From Scatosoma sp048465415 (lineage in GTDB: Bacteria > Bacillota > Clostridia > Christensenellales > Borkfalkiaceae): a stretch of DNA of 64,000 bases. A program made the position numbers and the translations under genes. Position 1 is the first letter of the stretch; every line of letters starts with the position of its first letter. Below, piece by piece: positions 6,694-15,514 of the stretch. The stretch lies in contig DBFWLO010000014.1 in the NCBI GenBank assembly GCA_048465415.1, positions 62,001-126,000 of the forward strand. The letters run 5' to 3'. The notes beneath the pieces are model-generated. The model was not told the DNA's origin. It saw only the letters and a list, made by a program, of their open reading frames with translations, and did not search any database.

Positions 6694-9477
6694 TTACGCT
6701 CCGCCGCGTTTCCCTTTCACCCGGGCGGCCAGTTTCGTCCACCCGGGCGCGAGCAGCTTCATGATCCAGACCAGGAGCGGAAAGAGCATAAAAAAGCCTA
6801 CGACGATTCCCGCGAGCACGATTCCCGCCCAGGCGAGAACGGGCGTCATCACTTTCATGAATTTGGTCTTTTTGACGATCAAGGCCACGGCCAACAGCCC
6901 GACCACGGAGCCCGCGAGCCCAATCGCGAAATATTTGACATACGGCGAAGAATAGCTGAAATGTACCGTATTCTCTCCTTCTTCCAATCGAACGGAAAGG
7001 AAATGCAAGTCGTTGTCTGTCAGCTCCGCTTTTTTGCCGTTAACCGTAACCTGATAACCTTTGGAGGCGACAAAATTCAAGAAGAGATACTCCCCTTCTT
7101 TTGCCGTCACCTGAGCCGTGATCTCCCCGGCGCCCACCTCTAATTCCGCCGCGCGCGTCCATAAATCTTTGGACAGACGGGTTACCATAGCGGTGGTTAC
7201 GGAGCCGCTCTTTTGCTCGTCCGTCAAGGTTTTTCCGCTTAAAAATTCATAGAGCGCAATCTGATTCTGGTTTTGATTCTTAGTTGTATTTTTATTCTCT
7301 GTGACAAAGCGAAACTCCCCGCCGGACACGGTGTACGCGTTGGGAAATACGATCGTATTTTCAAACATCGCAAACGGCCCCGACTGCATTTGTAGGGATT
7401 CCTCTTTGTCGTCGGTAACAAGAACCGGTTTCAGATAACCGAGTCCGTTTGCCCCCGACCAATTTCCCTCCGCATCTTTGGCGGAAGTAAAGAAATATTT
7501 ATACCCCAGAAACGCATCGCCGAAGGCATTGCCTCGATAGCTCTTCAAACTGTTTTTTCCGTTGCCCCGATACCCGAATAACGAGTAAACCTCGAAATTG
7601 TCCGCGTCGATCACGGAAGAAAAAACGCTGAACGAGTTGGAATTTCCCGTAAACGGAATGTTGGCGGTCACTTTATCTTCGTAATCCTTCACGCGGAAAT
7701 AGCTGTCGTCCCGTTCGTTGAGCTGAGCGACCATCGTCTTATACGCGTCGATATTATAATGCGTGGAACGATTGCCGATGACGATTTGTTCGTTATAGAA
7801 AAACACCTGCACGCCGACGACGAACATAAGGAGAACGGCCATGGTGCGCGCGCCGATTTCCTTGTTCTTCATCATCAGGATCCCCAAAAGCACGGCGAAT
7901 CCTACGAAAATGAACAACACGATCACGACTTGAAGTCCGCCCAGAGAATGTGCGAACATTCCCGAGAACGAATGAACGGAATTAAGGATATCGGCGTCGG
8001 TAAAAAACGAGTCCCAGATCGTCAGATATAAATCGCTGGATACGAAAACGGCCAATACGATCGCCGTCACAATACACACGCCGGCATAAAACAACACCGA
8101 ACCCTCCCGCCCTTTCTTTTTGAGCGGCGTACCGTCAAACGCTTTTTCGGGCGCGAAGCAAATTTCGTTGAGGGAAAGACACGCTCCGCCGAGAAAATAG
8201 AGCGCGTTGAGAAATCCGAACCGCAGCGCGTAGGACATATACGAACCCATATTCATGAGCAGCGTCGCCTCGTCCGCGATCACGGGAACCATCGTAAAAA
8301 CGCCGGCGACGAGCATAAATTTGGAGAGGGGCGTTTTCAGTTTACTGCGCACGAAATAGACGATCGTCAGCACTAAAAATACGGAGTCGCTGAAAATATA
8401 GCTGAACTTGCGATAGAGCGCTTCTCCCGCCCGTTCATAGTATTCTTTGGTATTGAAAATATATTGTCCGTCCTCATAAGTCAGGCCGTACCACAGCTCG
8501 TCGAAAAGTCCGCCGCTGCGGCCGCTCCTTAAATACGCCATCAGAGCCGCAGACAAAATAGGCAGCGCGATGAGGATCGCCACAAAAAATGCAAGGCACA
8601 GGTACGCGATGAACGAGTTTCTTTCTTCTTTTTTCACGCAAATTAACGCATAGGCGACGAGCGTCGGAAACACGACCAGCATGGAGAAACACGCGATGGA
8701 AAAGGAAGTGTAGATACAGCACGCCATGAGAATGGAAAAGGGCAGAAATTTTTTCGTGCGGGTAAAATGTACGAACGCCGCCGCGCAGAACGGCATATAG
8801 ATCAAAAAATCCACCCAGTTGATATATGTGCTGGCAACGAACGCATACCCACAGTAGGCATAGACGATGCCTATGGCGACACCGAGATAGTTGGGAATAT
8901 TCTTGAAAAGCTTTTTGACAAACCAGGCTCCGGCAAAGGCGATCGCCGCGAGTTTGAGTCCCATGACCAAGCCGCAGGCATTATAGACGTTTCCGTCTCC
9001 AAATAAAAGGAATATAAAACTGAACGGACTGACGAAAAAGTAGGCGAACGAGCCGAATACGTCGGCGCCGCCGGCGACGGCATAAGAATAGAACAGCGAG
9101 GATTTTCCGTCGAACACGTCGAACAAGTGCTCGATGAACGGACAAATCTGCGCGGAAAAATCATAGCTCGCGACGGTGAAAACCGGTCCGAAGGGATATA
9201 CTTCCGAAACGGCAAGCTGCGCGAAATAGAGAATAAAAACAATCAGCGGCGCGGCAAAGAGCCCCCAATATTTAGAAAAGAACGAATAACTTTTCGGAGA
9301 CTTGTTTTGCCAGCGATCCCAGATCGAAGTTTGTTTTTCTTCCCTTTCCCCGCCCGCTTCGGTTTCTCTGCCCTCGACAGCCGGCATCTCTTCTTCCAAT
9401 GTCAAAATCGACTCCGCTGAAAGCGCGTATTCCTTTTCCGACTCTTTGTTTTCTCTCGTCTTTTTCATCGTTTCCAT
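6694..9477 (-). CDS. YfhO family multi-pass membrane protein
   Basis: The 927-residue protein has an acidic, polar N-terminal tail of about 65 residues, then more than ten hydrophobic segments. An extracellular domain follows (about residues 560-830), then a final pair of membrane helices. Features such as YPFGPVFTVASYDFSAQ, AGGADVFGSFAYFF and the late STHYNIDAYK...VNIPFTGNSN region fit the YfhO family. Members are GT-C-like membrane proteins implicated in glycosylation of lipoteichoic or wall polymers in Bacillus and Listeria; the substrate here is inferred, not shown. The promoter places the transcript start near 9477, so the first ATG would be nearly leaderless. The ATG at 9468 (MKKTRENKE) is a realistic alternative start. 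Confidence 0.85.
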   Translation of the reverse strand: METMKKTRENKESEKEYALSAESILTLEEEMPAVEGRETEAGGEREEKQTSIWDRWQNKSPKSYSFFSKYWGLFAAPLIVFILYFAQLAVSEVYPFGPVFTVASYDFSAQICPFIEHLFDVFDGKSSLFYSYAVAGGADVFGSFAYFFVSPFSFIFLLFGDGNVYNACGLVMGLKLAAIAFAGAWFVKKLFKNIPNYLGVAIGIVYAYCGYAFVASTYINWVDFLIYMPFCAAAFVHFTRTKKFLPFSILMACCIYTSFSIACFSMLVVFPTLVAYALICVKKEERNSFIAYLCLAFFVAILIALPILSAALMAYLRSGRSGGLFDELWYGLTYEDGQYIFNTKEYYERAGEALYRKFSYIFSDSVFLVLTIVYFVRSKLKTPLSKFMLVAGVFTMVPVIADEATLLMNMGSYMSYALRFGFLNALYFLGGACLSLNEICFAPEKAFDGTPLKKKGREGSVLFYAGVCIVTAIVLAVFVSSDLYLTIWDSFFTDADILNSVHSFSGMFAHSLGGLQVVIVLFIFVGFAVLLGILMMKNKEIGARTMAVLLMFVVGVQVFFYNEQIVIGNRSTHYNIDAYKTMVAQLNERDDSYFRVKDYEDKVTANIPFTGNSNSFSVFSSVIDADNFEVYSLFGYRGNGKNSLKSYRGNAFGDAFLGYKYFFTSAKDAEGNWSGANGLGYLKPVLVTDDKEESLQMQSGPFAMFENTIVFPNAYTVSGGEFRFVTENKNTTKNQNQNQIALYEFLSGKTLTDEQKSGSVTTAMVTRLSKDLWTRAAELEVGAGEITAQVTAKEGEYLFLNFVASKGYQVTVNGKKAELTDNDLHFLSVRLEEGENTVHFSYSSPYVKYFAIGLAGSVVGLLAVALIVKKTKFMKVMTPVLAWAGIVLAGIVVGFFMLFPLLVWIMKLLAPGWTKLAARVKGKRGGA

Positions 9478-9483
9478 AGCCTT

Positions 9484-9512
9484 ATTCTACCATTTTTTCC
9501 ACTACGAGTCAA
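9484..9512 (-). promoter_or_regulatory. Promoter of the YfhO-like gene
   Basis: TTGACT and TAGAAT on the minus strand are spaced by 17 bp. The -10 box ends only 6 bp before the first ATG, which implies a leaderless or very short-leader transcript. Confidence 0.55.
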
Positions 9513-9608
9513 TTCTATTCCGCCGTATGGCTATAATATCAGTAGAAATTTTTTATCGATTTGGTTGTATAAATACAAAATTTTCCATAAATATTTTCCG
9601 GTCATATA

Positions 9609-9634
9609 AAAGAGGCCCCGTGAGGCCCCTCTTT
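9609..9634 (-). terminator. Terminator of the large lipoprotein gene
   Basis: AAAGAGG pairs with CCTCTTT, with an additional GG/CC pairing inside and a 2-nt bulge. On the minus strand a T-rich tail follows. It lies about 16 bp after the stop codon. Confidence 0.6.
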
Positions 9635-9649
9635 ACATATTAATTCAAC

Positions 9650-11419
9650 TTAAGCGTTCCATCCGACATAGCCCGGAAATTCGGACAAATCGACTTCACC
9701 GTATTCCAGATACAAAGAAATTTCCGCGGTGAGAGAATCTCCGAACAATGATTTCAATTTCGCGTCGTCAAAGTTTTGCTTATCATCGGTCAGCAGATTT
9801 CCCGATTTCCCCGCGACGATCGTTATCGTCATCGAGTCTTCCGCAAGCGATTGAGGCGGGAGATAGGTAAATTCATAACCGACATAATCACCGATCTCGT
9901 TATAAATGTTGATGACGCCACGATACTCGGACTCCCCTTCGGCAGAAGCGTCCAAAGGCATAAAGCAAATCTCCGCAAAATCGTCCGTCTCTCCCAGATC
10001 TACGGTCAAATTATCGTTCCAGATCGCGTAGACGCAGACCGCGTCCGCTGGCAAAGCGATGTCTGCCTTAGCGGCGCTTATCTCTTCGATTTTGAAAGAA
10101 GCGCTGAGCGAGGAGGTAGAGACATAGTTCCCGCCCTCGGTTTCCTGTTCCTGCGTCGCGCCCAGATCGAAGCCGAATTCAACGCCTTTGATCTTTTTAT
10201 CCGCGCCGAAATCGATCTGTATATCCGTATCCGCTTTCGTTACGGCGATCCCGTCCAACACAGGCAGCGAGAGCCCTATATCTTCCAGGGTATGGTTTTT
10301 AAGATAGGGCTTCACGACCTCGTCGATGAACTTCGCCAGGTCAAAGGGCTCCGTCGTTTCGCCGCCGATCAACGCGCCGAGGAGCTCATTGATCGTGATC
10401 CCATCAACTTCCAGGTCCGTGAGGATTTCGTTTACAGACTTTGTCTTCCACTCTTCTATGAAATTTTCCGAAAGAGTGCCCTCTGCCACTTTGGCGGCAA
10501 AAATCGTATCAAGAAAGGTCTGTACTTCTTCCATATCGAGCAAACTGTTTTTTATCTCGCTCAAAGAAGTGCCCTGCGAAGCGAGATAGATGTCGAGAAG
10601 CGCCGTGATTTGTCCCAGCGTCTGAGCGCCTAAGGGCTTGACGACGTCGAGAATAGCGTTTACGGTAAGGTCGGGAGCAAGCATACCGAGAACGAGGTCG
10701 ATCGCTTCTTCCAGGTTTTCGGCGCTATTGAGCAGGTTTATAAAGGTGATGCCCGCGTTGAGACTATCTTTTACATCGTAAGAAAGATCGAGACTTGCCG
10801 AGCTTTCTTCCACCGTTCCCTTTGTTTCCAGAAGCGACGCCAATATTTCGATGAGCTCGTCCTGTCCGTCTGTCGTTCCGCCCATATCGAAAGACACAGG
10901 CCCCGTTTTCATTACTTCCGTCAAGCCTTCCGAGAACGGCAAATTCAAATCGAAACGGGAAATTTCGTAATATCCGTTCGCAGGATCGTATTCATACACA
11001 AAGCCGTCGATGAGATACGCTTCCCATTTCTCGTCAATCGTCTCCTGATGCCCCGACTGACTGCTCTTTCCTTTGCTTGTCAAAGAAATTTTGGCGTTTA
11101 TTCCGGAGTCCGACTGGGAAATAATCAATTCCCCCGTCGTCTTTTCTTCCAGTTTATAAGCGGAAGGCGCCGAATCGGAAACGTTGACGTCGACCGAAAA
11201 CGTCGCTTTCAGGCTCTGCGCCGCGGAGAGCTGATCGATCGCGCCGGTTATGTAAGAACGGCTGAGTTCGGATTTGTTATCATCGCCGCCCGTGCTCGTT
11301 GACGGAGTCGAATCCGACTGCGGCACGGAGCTCGTGACATTGTCGCCGCAAGCCGCGCCCGTGAAAGCAAACGCCGCGCCCAGACACAATGCGGCCGCCG
11401 ATTTCCAAAATTTTTTCAT
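9650..11419 (-). CDS. Large lipoprotein of unknown function
   Basis: The protein is 589 residues from the ATG chosen here. An in-frame ATG 39 bp upstream lacks a ribosome site, whereas this one follows AAGGAG. The signal peptide ends in FTGAAC with Cys24 as lipid-modified residue. A Ser/Thr-rich linker of about 30 residues follows. The body begins with QLSAAQSLKATFSVDVNV, which recalls LolA/LppX-type beta-sheet lipoprotein domains. A helical central region (about 200-400) comes next, then a second beta-rich region that repeats the same kind of strand pattern. The C-terminus is a beta-rich EYRGVINIYNE segment. I do not recognise a defined family. It stands alone between its own promoter and terminator. 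Confidence 0.75.
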   Translation of the reverse strand: MKKFWKSAAALCLGAAFAFTGAACGDNVTSSVPQSDSTPSTSTGGDDNKSELSRSYITGAIDQLSAAQSLKATFSVDVNVSDSAPSAYKLEEKTTGELIISQSDSGINAKISLTSKGKSSQSGHQETIDEKWEAYLIDGFVYEYDPANGYYEISRFDLNLPFSEGLTEVMKTGPVSFDMGGTTDGQDELIEILASLLETKGTVEESSASLDLSYDVKDSLNAGITFINLLNSAENLEEAIDLVLGMLAPDLTVNAILDVVKPLGAQTLGQITALLDIYLASQGTSLSEIKNSLLDMEEVQTFLDTIFAAKVAEGTLSENFIEEWKTKSVNEILTDLEVDGITINELLGALIGGETTEPFDLAKFIDEVVKPYLKNHTLEDIGLSLPVLDGIAVTKADTDIQIDFGADKKIKGVEFGFDLGATQEQETEGGNYVSTSSLSASFKIEEISAAKADIALPADAVCVYAIWNDNLTVDLGETDDFAEICFMPLDASAEGESEYRGVINIYNEIGDYVGYEFTYLPPQSLAEDSMTITIVAGKSGNLLTDDKQNFDDAKLKSLFGDSLTAEISLYLEYGEVDLSEFPGYVGWNA

Positions 11420-11478
11420 ATTTTCTTCTTTCTCCTTTCCGTATCGCCCTATTGGCAAAACGGACTTTCTATGAATGT

Positions 11479-11507
11479 ATCATACCACAAAAATTTTATT
11501 TTGTCAA
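11479..11507 (-). promoter_or_regulatory. Promoter of the large lipoprotein gene
   Basis: TTGACA and TATGAT on the minus strand are separated by 17 bp, about 60 bp upstream of the start codon. Confidence 0.75.
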
Positions 11508-11553
11508 TATTTTACATAAAAATAGATTTTCGCGTCCGTCGTAAGCCGAACGA

Positions 11554-11582
11554 AAGGCGCAGGAAACACGTCCCTGCGCCTT
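11554..11582 (-). terminator. Terminator of the nfnAB operon
   Basis: A perfect 10-bp GC-rich stem (11554-11563 with 11573-11582) with a 9-nt loop lies about 20 bp after the nfnB stop codon. The minus-strand T run is short, so it is a moderate intrinsic terminator. Confidence 0.6.
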
Positions 11583-11603
11583 CTTTTTCGCCCAAGCGAA
11601 ATT

Positions 11604-13025
11604 TTACTTACTATGAATATACTCGTCGATCGCTTTTGCCGCGACTTTACCGGCACCCATGGCTTTGATGACCGTCGCCGCGCCCGTCGCCGCGTCGCCG
11701 CCGCAATAGACGCCTTCGATGGAGGTCTTGCCGACTTCATCCACCGCGATCTCGCCGCGTCTGAGCGTTTCGAGTCCGGGCGTCGTCGCTTTTAAGAGCG
11801 GGTTGGGAGAAGTGCCGAGGGACATGATGACGCAATCCACGGGAATGACAAATTCGCTGCCTTTGATCTCGACGGGGGAGCGTCTGCCGCTCGCGTCCGG
11901 TGCGCCGAGTTCCATGCGGATACATTCGATGCCTTTCACCCAGCCGTAAGCGGGATCGCGGGGATTGTCAGTGTCCGTGGGAAGGATCTGCGTGGGATTG
12001 GTGAGAAGATCGAAAATGATCCCCTCTTCCTTAGCGTGCTCGACTTCCTCTCTACGCGCGGGAAGTTCTTCTTCGCCGCGGCGATAGATAATATGCACCT
12101 CCGCACCGAGACGCTTGGCCGTACGCGCCGCGTCCATGGCGACGTTGCCGCCGCCGACGACCGCTACGCACTTGCCGCGCTGAATGGGCGTGGGACTGCC
12201 GTCCTTATACGCTTTCATCAAATTGGAACGGGTGAGGAACTCGTTGGCGGAATAGACGCCTTTGAGGTTTTCGCCCGGAATGTTCATGAACTTGGGAAGC
12301 CCGGCACCGGAACCGATGAAAATCGCTTCATAGCCGTATTCCTCTTTGAGCTCTTCGATGGAAATGACGCGGCCGATGACCATGTTCGTCTCCACTTTGA
12401 CGCCGAGCGCTTTGAGGTTATCCACTTCCTTCTGCACGATCGCTTTGGGGAGACGGAATTCGGGAATCCCGTAAACCAAAACGCCGCCGGCTACGTGCAA
12501 CGCCTCGTACACGGTCACTTCGTAGCCCATTTTCGCGAGGTCGCCCGCGCAGGTAAGACCGGCGGGGCCGGAACCGATGACCGCGACTTTATGTCCGTTG
12601 GAGGGCACCGGTGTCGCTTGTTCGGTGCAGTGCATATTATGATAGTCCGCGACGAACCTTTCGAGGCGGCCGATGCCTACGGCTTCGCAGCCGGCTTTGA
12701 TGCCGCGCGTGCATTTGCCTTCGCACTGAGATTCCTGCGGACAAACGCGGCCGCAGACCGCAGGCAGGGAGCTGGATTCGGCAATGATCTGATACGCTCC
12801 TTCGAAATCCCCTTCCGCGACTTTGACGATAAATTCGGGGATCGCGATATTGACGGGACAACCGGCCACACAGGGACGAGTTTTGCAGTTTAAGCATCTC
12901 TTGGCTTCGTCGATCGCCATTTCCGCCGTATAGCCGAGCGCCACTTCCTCGAAGTTCTTGTTTCTCACCTCGGGATCCTGAGAAGGCATGGGATTTTTAA
13001 GAGGGTTCATATTGAATTTAGGCAT
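11604..13025 (-). CDS. nfnB: NfnB / NADPH-dependent glutamate synthase small-subunit-like flavoprotein
   Basis: The 473-residue protein has two N-terminal cysteine clusters for [4Fe-4S] centres (CLNCKTRPCVAGCP and CGRVCPQESQCEGKC). Two Rossmann dinucleotide folds follow, with GSGPAGLTCAGDLA and GGGNVAMDAARTA. This is the GltA/GltD-like architecture. Its neighbour is the ferredoxin-NADP reductase-like subunit gene, only 1 bp away. Together they match NfnAB, the cytoplasmic electron-bifurcating NADH-dependent ferredoxin:NADP oxidoreductase of Clostridia and Thermotoga, which couples NADPH to NADH and reduced ferredoxin. A role as a stand-alone glutamate synthase subunit is the alternative, but no large glutamate synthase subunit is encoded here. 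Confidence 0.85.
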   Translation of the reverse strand: MPKFNMNPLKNPMPSQDPEVRNKNFEEVALGYTAEMAIDEAKRCLNCKTRPCVAGCPVNIAIPEFIVKVAEGDFEGAYQIIAESSSLPAVCGRVCPQESQCEGKCTRGIKAGCEAVGIGRLERFVADYHNMHCTEQATPVPSNGHKVAVIGSGPAGLTCAGDLAKMGYEVTVYEALHVAGGVLVYGIPEFRLPKAIVQKEVDNLKALGVKVETNMVIGRVISIEELKEEYGYEAIFIGSGAGLPKFMNIPGENLKGVYSANEFLTRSNLMKAYKDGSPTPIQRGKCVAVVGGGNVAMDAARTAKRLGAEVHIIYRRGEEELPARREEVEHAKEEGIIFDLLTNPTQILPTDTDNPRDPAYGWVKGIECIRMELGAPDASGRRSPVEIKGSEFVIPVDCVIMSLGTSPNPLLKATTPGLETLRRGEIAVDEVGKTSIEGVYCGGDAATGAATVIKAMGAGKVAAKAIDEYIHSK

Positions 13026-13026
13026 T

Positions 13027-13878
13027 TTACTTTACCTCCTGCTTGAACAGATTGCAAGCCGCGTCTCTCTCGTGGGCTTCAAAATCCGCATACGTTCTCG
13101 ACCGGCTCATCGCTTCGTCGAAATCGATCTCGTGGCCGTCGAACTCGGGCCCGTCCACGCACGCGAACTTCATTTTTCCGCCTACCGTCAGACGGCAGCC
13201 GCCGCACATGCCCGTTCCGTCGATCATGATCGGATTCATGCTGGCGATCGTCTTGATTCCGTAAGGTTTGGTCGCCGCGCAGACGAACTTCATCATGATG
13301 AGCGGCCCGATAGTGATGACTTCGTCGAACGTCTCGCCCGCCGAAAGCATTTCGTTGAGCGGCACGCAGACGTTGCCCTGCCTGCCGTAGGAACCGTCGT
13401 CGGTCATCATGAAGAAACGCTTGCTCGCCGCTTTGAATTCGTCTTCGAGAATGACGAGATCTTTGCTTCTGAAACCGATGATCGAGGTGACTTCGCAGCC
13501 TTGGGCGTGGAGTTCTTTCGCAACGGGAAGCGCGATGGCGCAGCCTACGCCGCCGCCTACCACGCAGACCTTTTTCAGGCCTTCGGTATGCGTGGGCCTG
13601 CCGAGCGGTCCCACGAAATCGGGCAAGAAGTCTCCGACTTCTTTATGATTGAGCTTTTCCGTAGTCGCGCCGACTATCTGGAAAATGATGGTGATCGTGC
13701 CCTTTTCGCGGTCGTAATCCGCTACCGTCAGGGGGATACGCTCGCCGTCTTCGTCCACGCGAAGAATGACGAACTGCCCGGGCAGCGCCTTCTTGGCAAT
13801 AAACGGGGCGGAAATTTCCATCAGAGTGACCGTCGGGTTCAGCGATTTCTTGTTGATAATCCGATACATGTTCTCCAC
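13027..13878 (-). CDS. nfnA: NfnA / sulfide dehydrogenase-type FAD and [2Fe-2S] subunit
   Basis: A 283-residue ferredoxin-NADP reductase-type protein. The N-terminal FAD domain includes LPGQFVILRVDEDGERIPLT, the NAD-binding half has CVVGGGVGCAIALPVAKEL, and the C-terminal cysteine set CGGCRLTVGG...FACVDGPEFDGHEIDF ligates a [2Fe-2S] cluster, as in dihydroorotate dehydrogenase PyrK subunits. Length and gene order relative to the flavoprotein subunit match NfnA. The gene is the first of the two-gene operon and has its own strong promoter (TTGACA-N16-TATAAT). The next start codon lies 1 bp beyond its stop, so translation is coupled. Confidence 0.87.
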   Translation of the reverse strand: MENMYRIINKKSLNPTVTLMEISAPFIAKKALPGQFVILRVDEDGERIPLTVADYDREKGTITIIFQIVGATTEKLNHKEVGDFLPDFVGPLGRPTHTEGLKKVCVVGGGVGCAIALPVAKELHAQGCEVTSIIGFRSKDLVILEDEFKAASKRFFMMTDDGSYGRQGNVCVPLNEMLSAGETFDEVITIGPLIMMKFVCAATKPYGIKTIASMNPIMIDGTGMCGGCRLTVGGKMKFACVDGPEFDGHEIDFDEAMSRSRTYADFEAHERDAACNLFKQEVK

Positions 13879-13944
13879 ATCTCCTTGATATTGTTAAAAA
13901 CCGGGGTGTTCCCAACTATTTCATCATGAAACACACCGTTATTT

Positions 13945-13972
13945 ATTATATCATATTTTTCGGAATTGTCAA
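13945..13972 (-). promoter_or_regulatory. Promoter of nfnAB
   Basis: TTGACA and TATAAT on the minus strand are spaced by 16 bp. The box faces the nfnA start about 67 bp away. The stretch 13879-14185 holds this promoter and the divergent antiporter promoter; I see no other element in it. Confidence 0.75.
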
Positions 13973-14045
13973 GGTCCTATCAAATGTTTTTGTCGATTTC
14001 TTAAAAATTTTAGCCCCGTTTCACCTGTTTAGCACGCTAAAACGT

Positions 14046-14074
14046 TTGCATTTCTTTTTTATTAAGAGTATAAT
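14046..14074 (+). promoter_or_regulatory. Promoter of the cation:proton antiporter gene
   Basis: TTGCAT and TATAAT are separated by 17 bp. This gives a leader of about 100 bases before the start codon. A second TATAAT at 14153-14158 lacks a good -35 box. Confidence 0.6.
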
Positions 14075-14185
14075 GGTTTTCGGTTGGGAAATAAGGGACG
14101 ATGAGGGGAAACGGATCCGCGTTTTGCCCTATTTTTCTGCCCTTTTGCCTTGTTATAATTTTTTCCTTACAAAGGAGTACTATAA

Positions 14186-15457
14186 ATGTCGGCTTTTGAA
14201 ATTCTTCTTCCTTTGGCTTTGATTTTAAGTCTTACCAAACTACTCGGATTAGGCTCGCAGAAGCTCGGACTGCCCGCCGTCATCGGCATGCTGATCGCGG
14301 GGCTGCTTTTGGGACTTTTAAAACTGATCCCCTCCCAAGCGGTGCAGGATATGTTTTTCTCGGAAACCATCACCGATTGGCTGAGCGTTTTTTCCAAGAT
14401 CGGCGTCGTTCTCATCATGTTTTCCACCGGTCTCGGCACCGACCTCAAACAGCTCAAATCCTCGGGCTTTGCCTCCGTCGTCATCACTACATTCGGCGTT
14501 GTGGTGCCTATGGCGCTCGGTACGCTGGTAGCCTGGGCGTTCCATCAGGGCGGCGGATTCTTAGGCTATCTCTTTTACGGCGCGATTCTCACCGCCACCT
14601 CCGTCAGCGTCACCGTCGCCGCGCTCAAAGAGCTCGGCAAACTCAACACCAAAGTGGGTACCTCGATCGTCGCTGCGGCGGTCATCGACGATGTAATCGG
14701 CATCATCATTCTTTCCGTACTCACCGGTTTCACGCCGCAGGCGGGCGGAGAATCCCCCCTTGTCTCCTTTATGCCCCATTGGTGGGAGAACGCGAAGTGG
14801 TGGCTGGTATGCCTCAAAATCGTCGCATTCTTCGTGCTTGCCGTGGGTTCGGGGATTCTCATCAGAAAACTTTTTAATCATATCGAAAGAAAATATCCCC
14901 ATAACCGCCGCGTTCCCATTCTCGCCATCGGCACCTGTTTCATATATGCTTACGTGGCTGAAAAGATCTTCGGCGTCGCCGACATCACCGGGGCGTACGT
15001 GGCCGGAATCATGCTCGGGGGAACCTTGCAGGAGACTCCCTATGTCGAAGTGAAAGCGGATATGCTCGGCTACATGTTCTTCTCCCCTATTTTCTTCGCG
15101 ACAATCGGCATGAATCTCGATTTCTCGAATTTCTCCGCTTCCTTCGTCGTCTTCGGGGTATGTTACGTCGTCGCGGCGCTGCTCGGAAAACTGGGCGGCT
15201 GTTCGCTCGCGGCAAGACTTTGCCATTACTCGGGCAAGGACAGTTTCCGCGTCGGCTGCGGCATGATGGTGCGGGCGGAAGTCGTCCTCATCTGTACGGA
15301 TAAGGGTATCGCCGCCAATCTGGTCAGTCCCGCCGTCTATCCCTTTGTCTTCTTCATCATCATCGCCACCTCGATTCTGGCGCCCCTGCTTTTAAAATTC
15401 TCCTATAAGAACGACAAATCCAATCTGAGCGCAACGCCCGTCGGACAGCAGACCTGA
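14186..15457 (+). CDS. Cation:proton antiporter, CPA2 family (KefB/NapA-like)
   Basis: The 423-residue protein has about 12-13 hydrophobic segments. It opens with LPLALILSLTKLLG and includes LGLPAVIGMLIAGLLLG, a family signature in helix 2. The motif FSTGLGTDLKQLKSSG follows. A central VIDDVIGIIILSVL carries the two adjacent aspartates used for cation and proton exchange in CPA2 transporters of NapA type. Helix 11-12 carries MMVRAEVVLICTDKG. No C-terminal TrkA-N domain is present, so it is a plain exchanger rather than a gated Kef channel. A Na+/H+ exchange role fits the double-aspartate motif. The start follows AAAGGAG. It is the only long plus-strand gene in this part and ends in a bidirectional terminator. 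Confidence 0.88.
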   Translation: MSAFEILLPLALILSLTKLLGLGSQKLGLPAVIGMLIAGLLLGLLKLIPSQAVQDMFFSETITDWLSVFSKIGVVLIMFSTGLGTDLKQLKSSGFASVVITTFGVVVPMALGTLVAWAFHQGGGFLGYLFYGAILTATSVSVTVAALKELGKLNTKVGTSIVAAAVIDDVIGIIILSVLTGFTPQAGGESPLVSFMPHWWENAKWWLVCLKIVAFFVLAVGSGILIRKLFNHIERKYPHNRRVPILAIGTCFIYAYVAEKIFGVADITGAYVAGIMLGGTLQETPYVEVKADMLGYMFFSPIFFATIGMNLDFSNFSASFVVFGVCYVVAALLGKLGGCSLAARLCHYSGKDSFRVGCGMMVRAEVVLICTDKGIAANLVSPAVYPFVFFIIIATSILAPLLLKFSYKNDKSNLSATPVGQQT

Positions 15458-15478
15458 ACTTTAAAAAATCGCATGAAA

Positions 15479-15513
15479 AAGCCCGGCCGGAAATCCGGTC
15501 GGGTTTCTTTTTT
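15479..15513. terminator. Bidirectional terminator between antiporter and trxB genes
   Basis: A 12-bp stem (15479-15490 with 15495-15506, loop AAAT) is flanked by a T run on the plus side and an A run that reads as T on the minus side. It serves the two convergent genes. Confidence 0.85.
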
Positions 15514-15514
15514 G

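Noticed and set aside
9609..9634. A GAGGCCCC direct repeat as part of a repeat array
   Set aside because: The two copies are halves of a terminator hairpin; no further copies occur.
14075..14185. A riboswitch in the antiporter leader
   Set aside because: I could not find conserved stems or a known aptamer core; the leader has no strong terminator-antiterminator pair.
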